A stretch of 64,000 bases of DNA from Candidatus Bathyarchaeota archaeon (GTDB lineage Archaea > Thermoproteota > Bathyarchaeia > Bathyarchaeales > UBA233), in assembly GCA_025057795.1 (NCBI GenBank), contig JANXEP010000056.1, positions 1 to 64,000 on the forward strand. Direction: 5' to 3'. The stretch's first letter is position 1. Every line of letters starts with the position of its first letter. The translations under genes were made by a program, and so were the position numbers. The notes beneath the pieces are model-generated. The model saw nothing but the letters and a program-made list of their open reading frames with translations. It made no database searches and was not told where the DNA came from. This document shows positions 58,713-64,000 of the stretch, piece by piece.

Positions 58713-59978
58713 TTGAGCGAAAAAGGCTCCACGCGACATGGGCTTAAGCCCACTTTGGGACTGCTTGACGCCACAGCCATAAACGTCGGGGCGATAATAG
58801 GCGCAGGCATATTCGTCGTCACCGGTATTGCAGCGGGCTTGGCTGGCCCGGCTGTAACGGTTTCCATGCTTATAGCCGCAGCCATAGCCCTTTTCACGGC
58901 TTTAAGCTTCGCTGAATTGACGGCATGGCAGCCTAAGGAGGGAAGCATATATGAATATGCTTATCAGCTAATTTCTCCCTTCGCGGGCTTTTTAACTGGT
59001 TGGATGTGGATAGCTTCAAACACCTTCACAGGAGCAGCTGTTTCCTTAGGCTTCGCCAACTATTTTTGCGCTCTGTATCAAGCGCTGCCGCCAAACCTTG
59101 TTGCGGTAGTCCTCTGCGTGCTCTTCGCCACGGTAAATTTTTTGGGAGCCCGCCAATCTGCTTTGCTGAACAATATTCTTGTTGCGGCTAAACTCTTCAC
59201 CCTCGGATTCTTTGTGGTTTACGGCTTCTTTAACGTGGACTACTCAAATTTTTCTCCCTTTAGCCCTACGCAGTTTGGATTCCTCTACGGTGCATTTTAC
59301 ATTTTCTTCGCCTATGGAGGTTTTGCAAGAGTAGCTGTTATGTCAGAAGAGGTTAAGGATGCCGAAAAGAACGTTCCAAGGGCAATAGTGCTTTCTCTGA
59401 CAATTTCAACAATGGTTTACCTTTTTGTGGGTTTTGTAGCTGTTGGACTCATCGGGTCCCAAAAACTCGCAGAATCAAACTCGCCGTTAACAGACGCTAT
59501 AGGAAAAGCGGGAAACATGCTTGCCGTCTACGTAGTGTCCGCTGGGGGATTAATCGCTACAGCAAGCGTTCTTCTTACAGCCATTTTAGGGGTTTCCCGC
59601 ATGGCTTACGCCATGGCGAAGAGAAGAGACATGCCGCAGGTTCTAAGCAAGCTCCATCCAAAATACGGAACACCCCACTATTCTATTTGGATGGCATGTG
59701 CTGTTATGGTTTTGCTTGTTTTGTTTGTAGACCTGTCAAAGGTTGTGGCTTTAAGCACTTTCGCCATGCTTTTCTATTATGCTATGGCAAATGTCTGCGC
59801 GCTGCGTTTGAAGGTGCGAAATGGGGCTAACCCAAAAATTGTGTCGTTTCTAGGCGCAGCCACGTGCGTGATGCTTTTGGCGTTTACGCTTTTTGCCTCA
59901 CCACAAGCATGGATAATAGGGTTTGGGGTTTTAACAGCAGGCGCCGTATATTACTGGATGAAAATGCGTTTCACCTGA
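58713..59978 (+). CDS. APC-family amino-acid permease
   Basis: 421 residues from TTG 58713. Twelve hydrophobic segments with the APC signature at the first (LLDATAINVGAIIGAGIFVVTG) and helix 3/6 motifs (FAELTAWQPKEGSIYEYAY; GAFYIFFAYGGFARVAVMSEEVKDAEKNVPRAI). It imports amino acids or related amines; the substrate is not predictable. Convergent with an Lrp-type regulator that overlaps its end by eight bases and may control it. Confidence 0.88.
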   Translation: MSEKGSTRHGLKPTLGLLDATAINVGAIIGAGIFVVTGIAAGLAGPAVTVSMLIAAAIALFTALSFAELTAWQPKEGSIYEYAYQLISPFAGFLTGWMWIASNTFTGAAVSLGFANYFCALYQALPPNLVAVVLCVLFATVNFLGARQSALLNNILVAAKLFTLGFFVVYGFFNVDYSNFSPFSPTQFGFLYGAFYIFFAYGGFARVAVMSEEVKDAEKNVPRAIVLSLTISTMVYLFVGFVAVGLIGSQKLAESNSPLTDAIGKAGNMLAVYVVSAGGLIATASVLLTAILGVSRMAYAMAKRRDMPQVLSKLHPKYGTPHYSIWMACAVMVLLVLFVDLSKVVALSTFAMLFYYAMANVCALRLKVRNGANPKIVSFLGAATCVMLLAFTLFASPQAWIIGFGVLTAGAVYYWMKMRFT

Positions 59979-60444
59979 CTTGTTCTAAATTTTTGAGGGA
60001 AAAATGCTTAATCACATCTACATTTAGGGAGAGTGGAAAACTTTTTATGAGGGAAGTGTTTGAGCCGACTAAACCTTCAATTTCACGGGTGAACTTTGAA
60101 AAGTCCGTGTAGTTTTCATGTATTGAAGCTATCAGCACGGCTTTTCCGCCGTAGGGGCTTTCGCAGGATCCAGCGAAAACTATTTTTGGGTTTTTGGAAA
60201 TCCACTCGCCAAACTCGCTGGTAAGGCTGGTTTTGACAAAGCTTAGGGCTAGGATTTCATATCCCAGTTTTTCAAGGGCCGGTATGACTGTGTACCCGCG
60301 GATGTACTCCTGTTCTTCAAGGGTTCTCCTCATCCGCGTTATTGTAGGTTGGGAAACCCCTAAAACTTTTGCAAGTTCCCTATCGCTTCTTTTCGAGTCC
60401 TTTATTAGCTCGTAAAGGAGTTCCACCAGTTTCTGTTTTGCCAT
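59971..60444 (-). CDS. Lrp/AsnC-like winged-helix regulator
   Basis: 157 residues. The N-terminal helix-turn-helix is DRELAKVLGVSQPTITRMRRTLEEQEYIRGYTVIP; the rest (about 60-157) is a RAM-like ligand domain (YEILALSFVKTS, NPKIVFAGSCESPYGGKAVLIASI). It could sense an amino acid brought in by the neighbouring permease. The genes are convergent and overlap by eight bases. Confidence 0.8.
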   Translation of the reverse strand: MAKQKLVELLYELIKDSKRSDRELAKVLGVSQPTITRMRRTLEEQEYIRGYTVIPALEKLGYEILALSFVKTSLTSEFGEWISKNPKIVFAGSCESPYGGKAVLIASIHENYTDFSKFTREIEGLVGSNTSLIKSFPLSLNVDVIKHFSLKNLEQVR

Positions 60445-60493
60445 AGCCTACGAATAGAAAGGGAGCTTTGATAAAAGTTTTCTGTTGAGGGGG

Positions 60494-62941
60494 TTACCTT
60501 TTCTCCTTTCTTTTCAGCATGTTTTCCAGTATTGGACGCATCTTCTCGTTTTCAGCCTTGATCCGCTCTTTGCCCAGCGCGCGCATCTGCTCAGTCATCT
60601 CCCTAATAAGCTCTGCAAACTTGACGCCTTCGGCGGCTGAAACGTATTCCACGCGGAACCTTTCTGGGCTTAAGCCAAGCTTTTGTAGCATGGGCGCCAA
60701 AGCATCCATTCTGGCTTTCATCTTCCAGTTTCCGCTTATATAGTGGCAGTCGTAGGGCAGGTGGCACGCAGCCACCAAAACCATGCCCGCCCCAAGCCTG
60801 AAAGCCTCAAGCACAAAGTCGCGGTCAACCCTTCCGGAACACATAACCCTTATAGGGCGTATTGTGGGCGGATACTCAAACCTGCTTGTTCCAGCCAAGT
60901 CTGCGCCCGCATAGCTGCACCAGTTACAGAGGAAAGCCAAAATCTTGTCTTCAGGATTCTTTTCTAGGGCTGTCCGCAGCTGAGCCAATATTTGGGCGTC
61001 TGTAAAGTGCATCTGGGTTATGGCGTCTGCGGGGCATTCAGCGACGCATGTTCCACAACCGTGGCACATGGCGGTTACAACCTGTGCAGGCTGCTTCTCT
61101 TCAGCCTTTATTGCTCCGTATGGACAGCGTTCGGCACATATGCCGCATTTGGTTGTCACGTTTCGGCACCTGCTCGGGTCTACAACAGCAATGATAGGTT
61201 CAATTTTCCATTTAGGCTTTGAAAGCACTGTTGCCGCCCGTGAGGCTGCACCGCACCCTTGGGAAACACTGTAGGGTATGTCTTTGGGGCCTTGGCAGGC
61301 ACCGGCTAGGAATATGCCGTCTGTAGGCGCGTCTAGGGGTTTAAGCTTCGGGTGGCTTTCCATGAAGAAGCCGTCTGCGCCTCTGGTAAGGTTTAGGATG
61401 CGGGCTACCTCTTCCGTGCCTTTCTTGGGTATGGCGGCTGTGGCCAAAACAACCATTTCAGCTTCAACTTCTAAGGGCATGCCTAGGTTTGCGTCCTCGG
61501 CATGTATTCTGAGGTTTTTCGTTTCAGGCGCTTCAAATATGCGGCTCACCCTGCCGCGGATGAAGTTTACGCCAAGCTCTCGGGCTCTCTGGTAAAATTC
61601 CTCAAACCCTTTAAAGTTGGTTCGCATGTCCATGTAAAACACGTAGACTTCCACGTCTTCCTTGTACTTCTCTTTAAGCTGAACCACATGCTTAAGTGTG
61701 TACATGCAGCAGAAGTTGGAACAGTATGGATATTTGCCTGTGTCCCTTGAACCAACGCATTGTATGAAGGCTACACTGTGGGGTTTCTGTCCATCAGAAG
61801 CCCTTACGACTTTTCCGCCAGTGGGTCCAGCCGCTAGGATAAGCCTTTCAAACTCAAGGGATGTTATCACGTTCGTGTATTTGCCATATCCGAAAAGCTG
61901 ATTGTCGTAGGGTAGGTAAATGTCATAACCCGTGGCAACGATTATGGCGCCAACTTCAAGCTCTATTTCCTCTGGTTTTTGGTCAAAGTTTATGGCTTGC
62001 CTTGCACCACAAGCGTCTATGCACTTGTAACATTCGATGCAGTAATCCCTATTTATCGTGTAAACAAGGGGGACAGCTTGGTCGAAGGGCACGGAGATGG
62101 CTTTTCGAACGCCTAAACCCATGTCCCACTCGTTGGGATACTCAATGGGGCAAACGTCTTTGCATTCACCGCAGCCTGTGCAGTTTTCGGCTATAACGTA
62201 GCGCGGGTTCTTCCTAATCTTAACCTTGAAGTTGCCTATGAATCCGCTGACGTTTAGCAGATCCGCGTAAGATATTATTTCAATGTTTGGGTGTCTCCCC
62301 ACGTCAACCATTTTAGGGCCTTCGATGCATATGGAGCAGTCAAGTGTTGGAAAAGTTTTGTCAAGCTGGGCCATGTGGCCGCCTATGCTTTCGCCTTTTT
62401 CTAGCAGATAAACCTTAAAGCCCATTTCAGCTAGGTCCAAGGCGGCGTTCATTCCAGCTATGCCGCCGCCTATGACCAAAGCCTTGTTGGTTACTGGAAC
62501 TTCAATGGTTTGGAGCGGCATTAGCAGCCTAGCCTTTGCCACAGCCATTTTGATAAGGTCTTTAGCCTTCTCCGTCGCCTCTTTTGGAGTGCTTGGGTGG
62601 CACCATGAAGAAAACTCGCGTATGTTCGCCATCTCAAAGAGGTACGGGTTTAACCCCGCCTCCGAAACAGTCCTCCTAAACGTGACTTCATGCATACGGG
62701 GCGAACAGGCAGCTACCACAACGCGGTTAAGCCTATAATCCTTTATGCCCTTCCTAATCTCTTCCTGCCCTGGATCCGCGCATGTATAACGGTTCTCTTT
62801 CACGTAAACAACGTCTGGCAGAGTCTTAGCAAACTCCATAAGCTCCTTTATGTCAATTACACCGGCAATGTTTAGGCCACAGTGGCATATGAACACACCT
62901 ATGCGTATTTCTTCAGGCTTTTGCTCTTCTTTCACGGCCAT
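60494..62941 (-). CDS. hdrA: HdrA-MvhD fusion (heterodisulfide reductase-like, electron bifurcating)
   Basis: 815 residues from ATG 62941, one base after the stop of the polyferredoxin gene. N-terminal domain with Cys-rich CHCGLNIAG; FAD-binding GGGIAGMNAALDLAEMGF; the HdrA cluster motif CxGCGxCxxxCP (ENCTGCGECKDVCP) plus further [4Fe-4S] sites near 295 and 600-660. From about 690 the chain is MvhD/FlpD-like (CNWCSYAGADLAG, RVMCSGRVDRDFVLEAFRLGA, CHLPYDCHYISGNWK), which links Hdr to a hydrogenase or formate dehydrogenase. No HdrB or HdrC is adjacent; flavin bifurcation is inferred. Confidence 0.9.
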   Translation of the reverse strand: MAVKEEQKPEEIRIGVFICHCGLNIAGVIDIKELMEFAKTLPDVVYVKENRYTCADPGQEEIRKGIKDYRLNRVVVAACSPRMHEVTFRRTVSEAGLNPYLFEMANIREFSSWCHPSTPKEATEKAKDLIKMAVAKARLLMPLQTIEVPVTNKALVIGGGIAGMNAALDLAEMGFKVYLLEKGESIGGHMAQLDKTFPTLDCSICIEGPKMVDVGRHPNIEIISYADLLNVSGFIGNFKVKIRKNPRYVIAENCTGCGECKDVCPIEYPNEWDMGLGVRKAISVPFDQAVPLVYTINRDYCIECYKCIDACGARQAINFDQKPEEIELEVGAIIVATGYDIYLPYDNQLFGYGKYTNVITSLEFERLILAAGPTGGKVVRASDGQKPHSVAFIQCVGSRDTGKYPYCSNFCCMYTLKHVVQLKEKYKEDVEVYVFYMDMRTNFKGFEEFYQRARELGVNFIRGRVSRIFEAPETKNLRIHAEDANLGMPLEVEAEMVVLATAAIPKKGTEEVARILNLTRGADGFFMESHPKLKPLDAPTDGIFLAGACQGPKDIPYSVSQGCGAASRAATVLSKPKWKIEPIIAVVDPSRCRNVTTKCGICAERCPYGAIKAEEKQPAQVVTAMCHGCGTCVAECPADAITQMHFTDAQILAQLRTALEKNPEDKILAFLCNWCSYAGADLAGTSRFEYPPTIRPIRVMCSGRVDRDFVLEAFRLGAGMVLVAACHLPYDCHYISGNWKMKARMDALAPMLQKLGLSPERFRVEYVSAAEGVKFAELIREMTEQMRALGKERIKAENEKMRPILENMLKRKEKR

Positions 62942-62942
62942 T

Positions 62943-63878
62943 TTACGCCACCATCCCCTTATACTTGAATCTCTTTTCAACAGACTCCATGGCTTTATGA
63001 GAACCTTTAGCCTTCAACTCCTTAGTAATTTCAAGAGGAGAGGCGATCCTTTCTAGGGCTTTGTTCCAAGCCCCAGAGCGTACTGGCGTATGCATAATCC
63101 TGGTTCTTTTAAGCTCTAGAGCTTCATTAACTGGGCATACAATCTTGCATGCCCCGCAATAAACGCAGAAAAGCTCATTGACGTAAACCTTCCCGTCTAC
63201 TCCAAGGTAAAGGGCCCCTGTTATTGGGCAAACATCTAGGCAGTCTTTGCAGCCTTCTGGGCATTTTTCCTGGTTTATGCGTATTTTGCCGTAAAAGATT
63301 TTTCGAACATGCATGAGGCCTTCTGGACATTTGAACTCGCATATGCGGCAGCATGTACAACGCTCCTTTTCAACGTCAACCTTAACCTTAAGCCATTCCC
63401 GCTCAAGCGTGGTTAAAGCGTTTATGTCTCCAACAACCTTTCCGTCGGAGGTTAAGCGTGTCACTTTTATGAGGCCTAGGGGGCAAGCCTTCTCGCATTC
63501 CACACAGTCTATGGGGCATTTACTTGCGTCAACCTGAATATCGCGAACCAGCTGTGGAAAACTTTCCTTTTCAACAATGGACAGAACATGCTCGTCGTTA
63601 ACCGTTACTTTTATTGCTCCATAGGGGCATAATATGTCGCATATTCCACAGAAGTTGCACTTTTCCAGGCTTATGTCCGCTTTCGCGTGTTGCGCCTTGC
63701 CCTCCGGGGTTTTTGGCTGTTTTTCAAGTTTGATGGCCTCTTTGGGGCATGCGAGGCTGCAGATTTCGCATCCAACGCAAAAGCTTCGGTTAAGGGTTAA
63801 CTTGTAATTTTTCACGTGTAAAATCCATTCAAGGGTTAGGGCTTCAGGTGTTTCCCTTTTCAAGGTTTTTAGAGGCAT
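62943..63878 (-). CDS. Polyferredoxin, six [4Fe-4S] clusters
   Basis: 311 residues. Six CxxCxxCxxxCP-type motifs: CVGCEICSLACP, CNFCGICDILCP, CPIDCVECEKACP, CTCCRICEFKCP, CPEGCKDCLDVCP, CVYCGACKIVCP. It resembles FwdF/MvhB polyferredoxins, shorter than the eight-cluster FwdF. It would pass electrons between HdrA-MvhD (next gene, one base apart) and other partners such as Fwd. The C-terminal ~60 residues have no cluster and may dock the partner. Confidence 0.88.
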   Translation of the reverse strand: MPLKTLKRETPEALTLEWILHVKNYKLTLNRSFCVGCEICSLACPKEAIKLEKQPKTPEGKAQHAKADISLEKCNFCGICDILCPYGAIKVTVNDEHVLSIVEKESFPQLVRDIQVDASKCPIDCVECEKACPLGLIKVTRLTSDGKVVGDINALTTLEREWLKVKVDVEKERCTCCRICEFKCPEGLMHVRKIFYGKIRINQEKCPEGCKDCLDVCPITGALYLGVDGKVYVNELFCVYCGACKIVCPVNEALELKRTRIMHTPVRSGAWNKALERIASPLEITKELKAKGSHKAMESVEKRFKYKGMVA

Positions 63879-63940
63879 TGTTCAACCACCAAACGTGTGC
63901 TTAATATGGATCCCCAATGAAGTATAGTTCTAACATTTTT

Positions 63941-63956
63941 CTTTCATATATAGTTT
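63941..63956 (-). promoter_or_regulatory. TATA promoter of the polyferredoxin-hdrA operon
   Basis: On the minus strand AAACTATATATGAAAG lies about 65-75 bases before the ATG at 63878, which implies a leader of about 45 bases. Confidence 0.5.
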
Positions 63957-64000
63957 AAGTTTCTACTCGGGCAAAATTGATGTTGTGTTTCTGCAAACGG

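Overview
The window reads as chromosome of an anaerobic TACK-type archaeon, most probably a member of Bathyarchaeia. This is inferred from gene content; no rRNA or tRNA is present to prove it. Archaeal signs are a eukaryote-like RNA polymerase subunit, a Cdv (ESCRT-III) division cluster, an Lhr helicase, TATA-type promoters and archaeal thiamine enzymes. The H4MPT/methanofuran C1 branch is well represented (fwdD-fwdB-fwdA-fwdC-mch, a RimK-type MptN-like ligase, an HdrA-MvhD fusion and a six-cluster ferredoxin). No methyl-CoM reductase gene is seen, which fits an archaeal Wood-Ljungdahl lifestyle better than proven methanogenesis.

Layout. 1-3.4 kb: decayed provirus edge (tail-type gene cut by the window edge, head-tail connector, two small winged-helix regulators around a repeat-rich control region, and a viral gene fragment joined to a manganese exporter that has lost its first helix). 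3.4-5.0 kb: small zinc-ribbon, ribbon-helix-helix and other accessory genes. 5.1-9.1 kb: multi-PAS/GAF histidine kinase (one frameshift) and its response regulator. 9.4-12.7 kb: nrdR-nrdD-nrdG for anaerobic dNTP synthesis. 12.7-22.1 kb: mixed genes, including a TauE exporter beside a ModE-like regulator, a full-length RPB5-like RpoH, a thiolase/DUF35 pair and a three-gene SPFH operon. 22.2-28.9 kb: broken VapBC, a secreted Pro/Thr stalk protein, a compact Smc5/6-like ATPase and unknowns. 29.0-33.9 kb: TPP riboswitch followed by thiC-thiDN-thi4-thiW and a P-loop gene. 33.9-46.5 kb: fdhD, mptN-like, phosphatase, the fwd/mch operon, a CitG-like gene and two ECF S components. 46.7-50.9 kb: three paralogous nucleotidyltransferases, a regulator with a palindromic operator, and mobB. 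51.0-54.6 kb: cdvB2-cdvA-cdvB-cdvC. 54.8-60.4 kb: small membrane protein, HExxH protein, Lhr helicase, amino-acid permease, Lrp regulator. 60.5-63.9 kb: polyferredoxin and HdrA-MvhD.

How it fits together. Molybdenum or tungsten chemistry recurs: Fwd needs a pterin-Mo/W cofactor, MobB and FdhD serve such enzymes, and the ModE-like protein may sense the metal. HdrA-MvhD plus ferredoxin can supply or accept electrons for Fwd.

The most unusual points are: three genes whose conserved N-termini lack a normal start codon but have AUA placed 7-8 nt after a G-rich ribosome-binding site; an RpoH with the eukaryotic RPB5 jaw domain; the Cdv cluster with a perfect palindrome upstream; the trio of nucleotidyltransferase paralogues; and the Smc5/6-like protein.
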